From Streptomyces sp. NBC_00510 (GTDB taxonomy: Bacteria > Actinomycetota > Actinomycetes > Streptomycetales > Streptomycetaceae), in the NCBI GenBank assembly GCA_036013505.1, contig CP107851.1, forward strand, positions 4,101,501 to 4,165,500: a DNA stretch of 64,000 nucleotides, given 5' to 3'. Below the pieces are notes generated by a model, which did no database searches, was not told the DNA's origin, and was given only the letters and a program-made list of their open reading frames with translations. Within the stretch, counting starts at the first letter, position 1. Each line of letters begins with the position of its first letter. This document shows, piece after piece, positions 8,336 through 15,789 of the stretch. Made by a program: the position numbers and the translations under genes.

Positions 8336-8538
8336 CCGGCGTCGACGATGTCCTGGATCTTGTCGAGGATCCCATTCAGAACTGCGGTGCCGATGTCCGT
8401 CGTCCCGGCCAGCACACCGATGATGACCGCGATCACCACCGCGATGCCCAGGTACTCGAACGACGTCTGCCCCGAGTCGCCGCGGACGCGCATGCGCGTG
8501 CGCAGCGCGGTCAGTCGTTTCACAACCCACCTGCTCAT
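8332..8538 (-). CDS. flp: Flp-type pilin (type IVb prepilin)
   Basis: This is the 68-residue Flp-family prepilin, the probable major subunit of the tad pilus. The basic leader ends in RGDSG, followed by QTSFEYLGIAVVIAVIIG. Cleavage after G23 would leave glutamate at position +5 of the mature pilin (E28), the hallmark of substrates of the A24 peptidase. The hydrophobic helix continues to about residue 45 and the tail is short. It is the first gene of the distal tad operon, with a 279-bp upstream region that carries tandem palindromes. The size and motif are standard for the family. Confidence 0.9.
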   Translation of the reverse strand: MSRWVVKRLTALRTRMRVRGDSGQTSFEYLGIAVVIAVIIGVLAGTTDIGTAVLNGILDKIQDIVDAG

Positions 8539-8690
8539 CTTCCGTGCCCCAAACCGTAGTCACGTGACGTGCGCCGGCCGCGCCCCTTGCGTCGGCCGGG
8601 GTCTGGCTATCGTCGCGGGCGGCTGCGGTGCCGGTGAGGTCCACGGCGCACCGCCTCCCATCGGGTCAACCCGCCGCGATCCGTGCCTGA

Positions 8691-8722
8691 TTGCAGGTGC
8701 AAATGTGGTTGCGGCTGCAAAT
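8691..8722. promoter_or_regulatory. Tandem palindromic operator candidate upstream of flp
   Basis: Two related 14-mers, TTGCAGGTGCAAAT (8691-8704) and TTGCGGCTGCAAAT (8709-8722), repeat with an 18-bp period. The first 12 bases of each form an inverted repeat (TTGCA-N2-TGCAA and TTGC-N4-GCAA). They lie about 155-185 bp upstream of the flp start, in the only sizeable gap inside the tad locus (8539-8817), where the flp promoter must be. The regulator is unknown. Confidence 0.5.
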
Positions 8723-8817
8723 CTACACCGCGACCGTGGGCTCCGCACCCAATATGGCGGCTCCGGTCACTACCCACCACCCGAACCGAACATGCGTTCA
8801 CAGCCCTGTCACCCCCA

Positions 8818-9705
8818 TCACCCCAGCAGGTCACCGAAGTTGATGCGCGACCCGAGGATCGTGCCCGTCATCAGCAGGATCATCGTCGCGGGGACGAGGA
8901 GCGTGGTGATCACGCCCGTCGCGCGCGGCACGGTGCGGGCCGCACGGCGGCGGGCGTTCTGGGCCTCGGTGCGCCGCATGTCCGTGGCGATCTGGAGCAG
9001 CGTGCGGGCGATGGGCGCGCCCAGTTCCTCGCCCTGCTGCAGGGCCGTGACGAACTGCCCGACCTGCTCGCTGCCGTTGCGCCTGCGCAGCTGGTCGAAG
9101 GCGTCACGGCGGCTGACGCCGACGTCCATCTGGCGCAGCGCGATCCGGATCTCGTCGCTCCAGGGGCCCTTGTAGACGGAGGCGACGCGTTCGAGGGCCT
9201 GACGGAAGCCGAGGCCGGCGCTCACCACCACCGCGAGGACGTCGAGGAAGTCCGGGAGGGTGCGCTCGATCTCGTCGCGGCGTCTGCGGATGGCGAGCCG
9301 GATGCCGAGGTCGGTCCAGCCCAGGCCGTAGGCGACCATCAGGAGGGCGGCGAACCAGTGGCCCGCCCGGAGGAGCACCAGGGCCGCGAGGCCGCCGAGG
9401 GCGCCGTAGACGGCGCGGCGGGCGGCGTAGCGGTCGACGGTGAGGCCGTAGGGGTGGCCCGCGTGGTCGATGCGGGTGCGGATCCGGTTGACCCGGGCGG
9501 GGCCCATCAGGCGCAGCACCAGGGGCGCCCAGCGCATCCCGAGGCGGTCGACGGCGTTGCCGACCTTGGTGGTGCGGGTCTGCCCCACCTCCAGGGCCAG
9601 TTGGAGGTCGCTGGGCAGCTTGACCTCGGAACGGTAGAGGCCGATGCCGTAGCAGACGCCCACCACTCCCAGGGCGGTGACGGCGGCCAGCGCGACGGTG
9701 ATCAC
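8818..9705 (-). CDS. tadC: TadC-like type II secretion F-domain protein
   Basis: This is an integral membrane platform protein of the tad pilus, 295 residues, with the T2SF domain. The diagnostic segment is DFLDVLAVVVSAGLGFRQAL and the EELGAPIARTLLQIATDMR region, with membrane helices at the N-terminus, near residues 100-130 and at the C-terminus (TTLLVPATMILLMTGTIL). It pairs with TadB at the membrane base of the machine, on the cytoplasmic ATPase TadA. It follows tadB with a 16-bp gap and ends the proximal tad operon. Confidence 0.9.
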   Translation of the reverse strand: MITVALAAVTALGVVGVCYGIGLYRSEVKLPSDLQLALEVGQTRTTKVGNAVDRLGMRWAPLVLRLMGPARVNRIRTRIDHAGHPYGLTVDRYAARRAVYGALGGLAALVLLRAGHWFAALLMVAYGLGWTDLGIRLAIRRRRDEIERTLPDFLDVLAVVVSAGLGFRQALERVASVYKGPWSDEIRIALRQMDVGVSRRDAFDQLRRRNGSEQVGQFVTALQQGEELGAPIARTLLQIATDMRRTEAQNARRRAARTVPRATGVITTLLVPATMILLMTGTILGSRINFGDLLG

Positions 9706-9721
9706 AGCTCCCCCGCCCCCC

Positions 9722-10660
9722 TCACACGTCGATCCGCGACATGCGGCGGATGAGCCCGAAGCCGACGACGTACAGGCCCAGCGCCACGAGCACGGCGATC
9801 CGTCCGGCCCCGGAGCCGGTCATCGCGCTCAGCGAGCCCGGCATGATCCGGTCGAGCAGCAGCAGCGAGCCGACGCCGATGACGGGAACGGCGTACGCGG
9901 TGACCGTGACCTGCGACATCTGGGTGCGGATCTCGCGTCGGGTCTCCTTGCGCTCCTCCAGGGTCACCGTCAGGTTCCGCAGCGACTCCACCACCGAGCC
10001 GCCGGCCCGGGCCGACAGGACGAGCGTGGAGACCAGCACCACCAGTTCCCGGCTGGGCAGCCGCTCCTGCAGTTCGGCCATGGCGTCCTCGATGGAGTGC
10101 CCGAGCGTCATGGCGTCGGCGACCTTCCGCAGTTCCTCACCGGCCGGGGCCTCCAGTTCCTCCGCCGCCATGCCGACGGCGGTGCGCAGGGCGAGCCCGG
10201 CCTGCGTGGCGTTGGCCAGGACGCGGGCGAGTTCGGGCAGCTGGGCGATGAAGCGCTCGGTGCGCACCCGTCGTCGCCAGCCGAGGAAGGAGCTGACCGC
10301 CCAGGCCGCCAGGAGCGCGGCGATCGGTCCGAAGAAGGGGGCCAGCACGATGTCGGCGACCAGCCAGGCGCCGCCGACGACCGTGAGGGCGGCCGCGGTG
10401 AACTGTCCGGGCGTCAGGTCGGTGCCGGTGGCGGCGAGCCGCGCGGCCAGCCGGCGGCCCCAGGCGGTGCGCCGGACCCGCAGGTCCAGCCCGGCGAAGG
10501 GCACGGCGCGCCGTTCCGCGGCCGGGACGTCGGCCAGCCGGTCCACGAGCGCGGCGCGGTCGGCGCGCCCGCCGCTCCAGGCGTGCAGGCCCCAGACGCC
10601 CAGCACCAGCGCGAGGCCCGTCACGCCGAGCACGGCCAGGGCCATCGTCGGCGTGTTCAC
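9722..10660 (-). CDS. tadB: TadB-like type II secretion F-domain protein
   Basis: This is the second T2SF-domain membrane protein, 312 residues. The core is seen as AQLPELARVLANATQAGLAL, followed by helices around residues 250-300. It begins with a hydrophobic helix (MALAVLGVTGLALVLGVWGL). Its start overlaps the tadA stop by 4 nt (ATGA at 10660-10657), so translation is coupled. In Tad systems TadB and TadC form the inner-membrane platform that transmits ATPase motion to the pilus; this is family knowledge rather than something the sequence shows. Confidence 0.9.
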   Translation of the reverse strand: MNTPTMALAVLGVTGLALVLGVWGLHAWSGGRADRAALVDRLADVPAAERRAVPFAGLDLRVRRTAWGRRLAARLAATGTDLTPGQFTAAALTVVGGAWLVADIVLAPFFGPIAALLAAWAVSSFLGWRRRVRTERFIAQLPELARVLANATQAGLALRTAVGMAAEELEAPAGEELRKVADAMTLGHSIEDAMAELQERLPSRELVVLVSTLVLSARAGGSVVESLRNLTVTLEERKETRREIRTQMSQVTVTAYAVPVIGVGSLLLLDRIMPGSLSAMTGSGAGRIAVLVALGLYVVGFGLIRRMSRIDV

Positions 10661-11994
10661 TTCGCCTCCCTGCTCGACAGTTCCAGCTCGGTCTCGCCGA
10701 CCCCGAAGGCCGCCGGCACGGACTCGCCCGCCAGGTGGAAGCGTTCGGCCAGTTGACGCGGTACGGGCTGATGGTGGAACCAGCCCCGCACGATCCGGTC
10801 GGGCCCCATCGGCTCGGCGCGGAAGCGGGTCGCGGTGGTCAGCCGGAAGGTGTCGCGTCCCCGTGAGGACAGCACGGCGATCTCGGCGATCCGGCGGGTG
10901 CCGTCGACGTCCCGGCGCAGCTGGACGATGACGTCGACGGCGCTGTTGATCTGGTCGCGCAGCGCCTCGAAGGGGATCTTCACCTCCGACATCGAGGCCA
11001 GCGTCTGCAGCCTGAGCACCGCGTCCTCGGCCGAGTTGGCGTGCACCGTGGCCAGCGAGCCGTCGTGGCCGGTCGACATGGCCTGCAGCATGTCGAGGGT
11101 CTCGCCGCCGCGGACCTCACCGACGATGATCCGGTCGGGGCGCATGCGCAGCGAGTTCCGCACGAGGTCGCGGATGGTGATCCGGCCCTGGCCCTCGACG
11201 TTGGGCGGCCGGCTCTCCAGGCGTACGACGTGCTCCTGCTGGAGCTGGAGTTCGGCGGCGTCCTCGACGGTGATGATGCGCTCCCCGTCCGGGATGAGTC
11301 CCGACAGCGAGTTGAGCAGGGTGGTCTTGCCCGAGCCGGTGCCGCCGCTGACGATGATGTTGAACTTGGCCCGCACGAGGGCGGAGAGCAGCATCAGCAT
11401 GTGCTCGTCGAGGGTGCCGAGGCCGATCAGCTCGTGCAGGGCGTACGCGCGGGGGAAGCGGCGGATGGTGAGGACCGGGCCGGTCAGCGACAGCGGCGGG
11501 ATGATGACGTTGACGCGCTCGCCGGAGGGCAGACGGGCGTCCACCATCGGATTCGACTCGTCCACCCGGCGGTTGACGGTCGACACGATCCGCTCGATGG
11601 TCTGCAGCAGTTGCTCGGGGCTGCTGAACCGGGCGGCGACGGGCTCCACCCGGCCGGCCCGCTCGATGTAGATGCGGTCCGGGCCGTTGACCATGATCTC
11701 GGTGATGGAGGCGTCCTCCAGCAGCGGTTCGAGGATGCCCAGGCCCAGGGCCTCGTCCACGACCCGGCGGATGATGCCGGTGCGCTCCTTGGTGGAGAGC
11801 ACCGGTCCCTCGCGGCTGATGATGTGGCCGAGGACGCGTTCCAGGCGCACCCGGCGCTCCGCGGCGGCGAGCGCCGACATCTCGGCGAGGTCGATCTCCT
11901 GGAGGAGCTTGGCCCGGTAGACGGCGACGAGGTGGCCCTCCTGCGTCTGCGGGGCGGTGTCCTCGTTCGCGGCGATGCGGTCGCGCAGGCTCAT
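10657..11994 (-). CDS. tadA: CpaF/TadA-type pilus assembly ATPase
   Basis: This is the cytoplasmic secretion ATPase that powers Flp pilus assembly, 445 residues. It has the N-terminal helical domain (ITEIMVNGPDRIYIERAG) and the ATPase core with Walker A SGGTGSGKTTLL (about 216-227), the Asp-box ITVEDAAELQL, Walker B RMRPDRIIVGEVRGGE and the His-box MSTGHDGSLATVHANS. All expected motifs are intact. It overlaps tadE upstream (ATGA at 11994-11991) and tadB downstream by 4 nt. Length and motifs match the actinobacterial CpaF group. Confidence 0.95.
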   Translation of the reverse strand: MSLRDRIAANEDTAPQTQEGHLVAVYRAKLLQEIDLAEMSALAAAERRVRLERVLGHIISREGPVLSTKERTGIIRRVVDEALGLGILEPLLEDASITEIMVNGPDRIYIERAGRVEPVAARFSSPEQLLQTIERIVSTVNRRVDESNPMVDARLPSGERVNVIIPPLSLTGPVLTIRRFPRAYALHELIGLGTLDEHMLMLLSALVRAKFNIIVSGGTGSGKTTLLNSLSGLIPDGERIITVEDAAELQLQQEHVVRLESRPPNVEGQGRITIRDLVRNSLRMRPDRIIVGEVRGGETLDMLQAMSTGHDGSLATVHANSAEDAVLRLQTLASMSEVKIPFEALRDQINSAVDVIVQLRRDVDGTRRIAEIAVLSSRGRDTFRLTTATRFRAEPMGPDRIVRGWFHHQPVPRQLAERFHLAGESVPAAFGVGETELELSSREAK

Positions 11995-12380
11995 TCGTCG
12001 GCCCCTTCGTCGTCCTCCCTGGGCATCGTGGCGGTCCGGGTGACGGAGCCCGGGCTGAGGCCCGGGAGCACCGACGGGATCTCCACGGTCGCCGTCGCGT
12101 GCACGGAGTCCCCCGTGTCGCCGGTGGTGCTGACCTGCGTACCGTCCTGCAGCCAGGAGCTCACCGCCTCCGTGCCCGCGACGGGGCCGCTCACGGGAGG
12201 GTCGTGCAGGGCGGCCATACGCGCGGCGGCGCGGGCGGCCGTGCCGGCCTGGGCCGCGGTGTAGGCGGCGAGGCCCAACTGCAGCCCCGCGAGGGCGATC
12301 AGCAGCAGGATCGGCAGCATCCCCAGGAACTCCAGGGAGGCGCTGCCCCGGTCGCGCCGGCGGCGGGTCCGGGCCGTCAC
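11991..12380 (-). CDS. tadE: TadE-like pseudopilin
   Basis: This is a 129-residue TadE-family minor pilin. The basic N-terminus ends in RDRG, followed by SASLEFLGMLPILLLIALAG, giving a prepilin-peptidase site G12/S13 with glutamate at +5 (E17) and one membrane helix. The extracytoplasmic tail has the typical AAQAGTAARAAARMAA stretch. The GTG at 12380 overlaps the TGA of the upstream TadZ-TadE fusion (GTGA), so translation is coupled. It is the free-standing counterpart of the TadE domain fused to the upstream ATPase. Confidence 0.88.
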   Translation of the reverse strand: MTARTRRRRDRGSASLEFLGMLPILLLIALAGLQLGLAAYTAAQAGTAARAAARMAALHDPPVSGPVAGTEAVSSWLQDGTQVSTTGDTGDSVHATATVEIPSVLPGLSPGSVTRTATMPREDDEGADE

Positions 12381-13942
12381 GGCGTGCCCGCCTCTTCGTC
12401 GACGGCCGAGGCGTGGCCGTGGACGGTCAGCGGGAAGTCGATCGCGCCCGGGAAGAGGACCGGGACCCGCAGGCCCACGGTGACCCCGACCATGCCGTCG
12501 GCGTGCGTGGTGCCGAAGTCCTCGATCTGCCACGCGCCGGGCAGGTCGTCGGCCGCCGCCGCCTGCGCGTCCTTCCCCACCGCCGCCGCGCGGGCGGCCT
12601 GGTCGGCGGCGTGGCCGGCGAGGGTGAAGGTGTACCCGGTCAGCACCGCCTGCCAGACCAGGACGAGCACCAGCAGGATCAGCGGTGTCATGCCCAGCGT
12701 CTCCAGGGTGACCTGGCCCTGTTCGCCGCGGCCGCGGCGGCTCCTGCGGGGCGGCACCGCGTGCCCGGGCCCGCAGACGCCGATCTCCGCGGCGAGCGTC
12801 CACACGCCCTGCTTGACGGTGGAGCGGTTGTCGAGGTCCTGGAGCCGTCCGGCGTCCACGACCGCCTGCAGTTCCCGGAAGGCGGCGGGGACCACGGCGG
12901 AGGCGATCCGGGTGCCGGTGATGCGGGCGATCAGCGAGGGCTGGATCTCGCTGCCCCGGGTGTACCGGTTGACGGTGGCGACGACGTCCTGGGGCTTGCG
13001 GATCTGCAGCCGGTCCCACATGCGCACCATGCGCTTGGCGGCGCGCACGGCGACCACGTCGGGCGTGGTCACCAGCAGGGCGGTGTCCGCGGTCTCGACG
13101 GCGACCGCGTTGGCACCGGTCATCTGGGTGCCGCAGTCGACGACCACGACCTCGTACCGCTGCCGGAGGGCGTGCAGCACGTGCCGGGCGGCACGGTCGG
13201 TGACCTCCTCGCCGCGTTCGCCCTCGCCGGGGGCGAGCAGCAGCGCGGGCCCGGACTCGTGGACGTACATGGCGTCCTGCAGTACGCGGGTGGTCACGTC
13301 GGCGATGTCCGCGAGGTCGGCGACGGAGCGGCGGAACTGGACGTCGAGGTAGGAGGCGATGTCGCCGCCCTGGAGGTCGAGGTCGACCAGGGCGGTGGAC
13401 TTGCCGGCGGCCTGCGCGGCGAGGGCGAGCTGTACGGCGACGACGGTGGTGCCGACCCCGCCCTTGGCTCCGGCCACGGCGACCAGCCTGCCCCCGGGGA
13501 CGGCGGGCAGCGCGGGCTGCTGGGGGCTGAGGTGGCGCCGTACGCCGGCCGCCCAGGCGGCCGCCGCCTCGACGCGGGCGCCGAGTTCGTCGTACGACAG
13601 GGGCACCCCGGCGACACCGCGCGCGCCGGCGTCCATGGCGCCGGACAGGACGGCCGGGCTCGGGTCGGCGGTGAGCAGGATGACGCCGACCGCGGGGAAG
13701 CGCAGCGCGATCTCGCGGATGACCTCCAGCGCGGGCACCGGGGTGATGCGGTCGTGGACGACGACGACCTCGGGCAGTTCGTCGACCCCGGTCCCGGCGG
13801 CGCGGGCGAGGACGTCCAGCAGCGTGGTGGAGTCCGGCAGCGCGGGCCCGGGTTCGGCTCCCGGCAGCTGGTGGAGGACCCCGGTCAGGGCACGGGCGGT
13901 GTCGGGGTCGGGGGTGCCCGACAGGATGCGGACGCCGGTCAC
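12377..13942 (-). CDS. TadZ/CpaE-like ATPase fused to a TadE pseudopilin domain
   Basis: This 521-residue protein joins three parts. Residues 1-135 form a receiver-like domain (EVVVVHDRITPVPALEVIRE, GVILLTADPSP) as in CpaE/TadZ. Residues 150-385 form a ParA/MinD ATPase with deviant Walker A AGAKGGVGTTVVA (about 158-170), ALVDLDLQGGD and VVVVDCGTQMTG. Residues 400-521 form a TadE domain: basic stretch, GEQG, then QVTLETLGMTPLILLVLVLV, with glutamate at +5 of a G409/Q410 processing site. Free TadZ places the pilus machine in the cell; here it would be tethered to, or released from, a pseudopilin. No frameshift or internal stop is seen, and the gene overlaps cpaB and tadE by 4 nt each. Confidence 0.92.
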   Translation of the reverse strand: MTGVRILSGTPDPDTARALTGVLHQLPGAEPGPALPDSTTLLDVLARAAGTGVDELPEVVVVHDRITPVPALEVIREIALRFPAVGVILLTADPSPAVLSGAMDAGARGVAGVPLSYDELGARVEAAAAWAAGVRRHLSPQQPALPAVPGGRLVAVAGAKGGVGTTVVAVQLALAAQAAGKSTALVDLDLQGGDIASYLDVQFRRSVADLADIADVTTRVLQDAMYVHESGPALLLAPGEGERGEEVTDRAARHVLHALRQRYEVVVVDCGTQMTGANAVAVETADTALLVTTPDVVAVRAAKRMVRMWDRLQIRKPQDVVATVNRYTRGSEIQPSLIARITGTRIASAVVPAAFRELQAVVDAGRLQDLDNRSTVKQGVWTLAAEIGVCGPGHAVPPRRSRRGRGEQGQVTLETLGMTPLILLVLVLVWQAVLTGYTFTLAGHAADQAARAAAVGKDAQAAAADDLPGAWQIEDFGTTHADGMVGVTVGLRVPVLFPGAIDFPLTVHGHASAVDEEAGTP

Positions 13943-14652
13943 GAGGCGGCTCCGTCACCGGCGAGGGTGTAGGTGCGGTCCCGTTCGGAGGGGGCGGTCG
14001 CGTCCCCCGGGGCGACCAGCGCGAGGCGGACGTGCCGGGCGAAGGACTCGGCGAAGGCGACCCGCTGGGCGTCGGCGGCGCCGAGGGCGAAGGTGATGGG
14101 GACTCCCTGGCTGCTGACCCGGCGGTTGTCGCCGCCGGTGTCGAAGGCCTTGATCCGGCCGACGTCGATGACCCGGGCGCCCGCGACGATGATCTTCGAG
14201 ACCTCGGGGTCGGTGTCCCTGCGCGGGGCGAAGGTGGCGAAGATGTTGACCCTCGCCCCCGGGGTGATCTTCCCGGCGACGCCGGTCTCCGCGTCGATCA
14301 TGATCGCGATCTCCATCTGCCCGGCCCGCAGCGCGGGCCGCTCGGCGACCATGTCCGTCTGCAGCAGGGAGCCGCGGTGCAGGGGGACCGCGGCTATCTT
14401 GCCGTCCAGCTGGCCGACGTCGCGGACGGCGGTGACGGGCAGCCAGCGCTCGGGTATCCGGACCTCCCGCAGTTGGGCGCGGCCGACCGTCTCGTACGCG
14501 GGCACGTCCGCGGCCAGCCGGTACGCGGTCACCTTCGGCCCGACCTGGGAGCGGGCGTCCCCGATGACGGTGACGACGCCGGCGAAGGCGGCGAGCGCGC
14601 ACAGCGCGGAGACCACGAGGAGGACGACGCCGCGACGCTGACGTGAGTTCAT
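13939..14652 (-). CDS. cpaB: CpaB/RcpC-like SAF-domain protein
   Basis: This is a 237-residue Flp pilus assembly protein of the CpaB/RcpC group. An N-terminal membrane helix (GVVLLVVSALCALAAFAGVV) leads into a SAF domain (DVPAYETVGRAQLREVRIPE, GKIAAVPLHRGSLLQTDMVA), then an Rcp-like domain with GVAGKITPGARVNIFATFAP. In Gram-negatives CpaB works with the secretin; no secretin is expected here, so its role must differ, perhaps glycan binding in the wall (inference). It overlaps the TadZ-TadE gene by 4 nt. Confidence 0.87.
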   Translation of the reverse strand: MNSRQRRGVVLLVVSALCALAAFAGVVTVIGDARSQVGPKVTAYRLAADVPAYETVGRAQLREVRIPERWLPVTAVRDVGQLDGKIAAVPLHRGSLLQTDMVAERPALRAGQMEIAIMIDAETGVAGKITPGARVNIFATFAPRRDTDPEVSKIIVAGARVIDVGRIKAFDTGGDNRRVSSQGVPITFALGAADAQRVAFAESFARHVRLALVAPGDATAPSERDRTYTLAGDGAAS

Positions 14653-14664
14653 AGAGGTGGGGCC

Positions 14665-15558
14665 CTATCGCTCAAGTGCCGACTGCTGGTGGGGGGAGAC
14701 CTGGGGGGCGGGCGACGCCCTGGGCGCCAGGGAGGGCGCGCGGGGTCCCGAGTGCACGACCTGGCGCGGCCGCTCCGGGGGCCGGACGCGCTGCTGCCCG
14801 TCCACGGTGGCCGAGCAGAACAGGCAGCGGTCGCCGATGACCGCCAGGCCGCACCAGCCGCAGGTGTCCCGGCGGACCGAGGTGACCAGCTGGTAGAGCA
14901 CGCCGACGTCGCCGATGTAGGCGGTGAACTCGACCAGCCTGCCGGTCCCCCACCAGCGCGCGGAGTCCGCCGGCAGCGGAACCTCCCGTACGTGCAGGCT
15001 CCGCCAGGCGCGGGCCAGCGGCCCGGTGACCCAGCCGGCGTCGATGCCGTGGCCGTGCGCGACGGCGAGCTGGGTGAGGAACGCGGGCCCGGCCGGCACG
15101 GCGTCGGGGCGCGCCTCCGACAGGTGCGGTTCGGGGTGGGCGAGGACGGCGAAGTGGCGCCCGGGCACCAGGGACTTCAGATGGGCGCCGACGGGCACGT
15201 CCACCCGGTCGAGCCGGGAGACCGAACCGAGCAGGGCGCCGGAGTGGAGGTAGTGCGACAGCAGCCGGGCGGCACCGGCGAGCACGCCGGGCCCGAGGTC
15301 GGTGGCGGCGAGCTGGCGCAGTTGCTCGGCCAGGAGCAGGGCGGCCAGCGGTGGCAGGTCGACCGGGACGATCGCCACCCGGTCCGCCTCCAGGGCCGCG
15401 CGCACGGTGTGGACGCGGCGGCGCAACGGGTCGGTGGGCTCCGGCGGGACGAGCACGACGAGGTGGCCGTGGGCCTCCAGGGCGGCGGCGGTACGCATCA
15501 CGTGCTGCTCCAGCGGGAGCGCGAGGTCGTCCGCCGTGACCGCTATGACGCTCGACAC
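14665..15558 (-). CDS. Unknown tad-locus protein with C-terminal zinc ribbon
   Basis: This is a 297-residue soluble protein without a signal peptide. I do not recognise the N-terminal two thirds, which begin MSSVIAVTADDLALPLEQHV and look alpha/beta. Near residues 235-255 there are two cysteine pairs, CGWC and CLFC, spaced like a zinc ribbon, followed by a proline-rich tail. It is the first gene of the proximal tad operon, 12 bp before cpaB, so it is probably part of the pilus system or its control. The ribbon suggests nucleic-acid or protein binding. I know no homologue outside actinomycete tad clusters. Confidence 0.78.
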   Translation of the reverse strand: MSSVIAVTADDLALPLEQHVMRTAAALEAHGHLVVLVPPEPTDPLRRRVHTVRAALEADRVAIVPVDLPPLAALLLAEQLRQLAATDLGPGVLAGAARLLSHYLHSGALLGSVSRLDRVDVPVGAHLKSLVPGRHFAVLAHPEPHLSEARPDAVPAGPAFLTQLAVAHGHGIDAGWVTGPLARAWRSLHVREVPLPADSARWWGTGRLVEFTAYIGDVGVLYQLVTSVRRDTCGWCGLAVIGDRCLFCSATVDGQQRVRPPERPRQVVHSGPRAPSLAPRASPAPQVSPHQQSALER

Positions 15559-15710
15559 CCGCGACCTCCCGGAACTCCCGCCCAGTCCCTGCCCGGAGAG
15601 CTTATCCCTGCGTAGCCGGAGCAGTGCGGAAAGTCGCCGAACAGTTGATGAAGTCGGTGGTACCCGCGGGACGCCGGTCTACGCACGGCGGCAGGGGTAT
15701 TGACCCCCGC

Positions 15711-15727
15711 ATTGGTCTGGACCAAAC
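15711..15727. promoter_or_regulatory. DasR-type (dre) operator at the chitinase promoter
   Basis: ATTGGTCTGGACCAAAC at 15711-15727 contains the near-perfect palindrome TTGGTCTGGACCAAA and matches the known DasR site (TGGTCTAGACCA core) with one change. A TTGACC hexamer at 15699-15704 could be the -35 box, placing the operator over the spacer and -10 region. DasR is the GlcNAc-responsive GntR repressor of Streptomyces chitinase genes. Binding is inferred from the match only. Confidence 0.75.
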
Positions 15728-15789
15728 TGCGTCCACAGAAGAGTGGCCACTCGCGTAACCGCCCAACTCCTCGCCCCCAGGAGGCAGTA

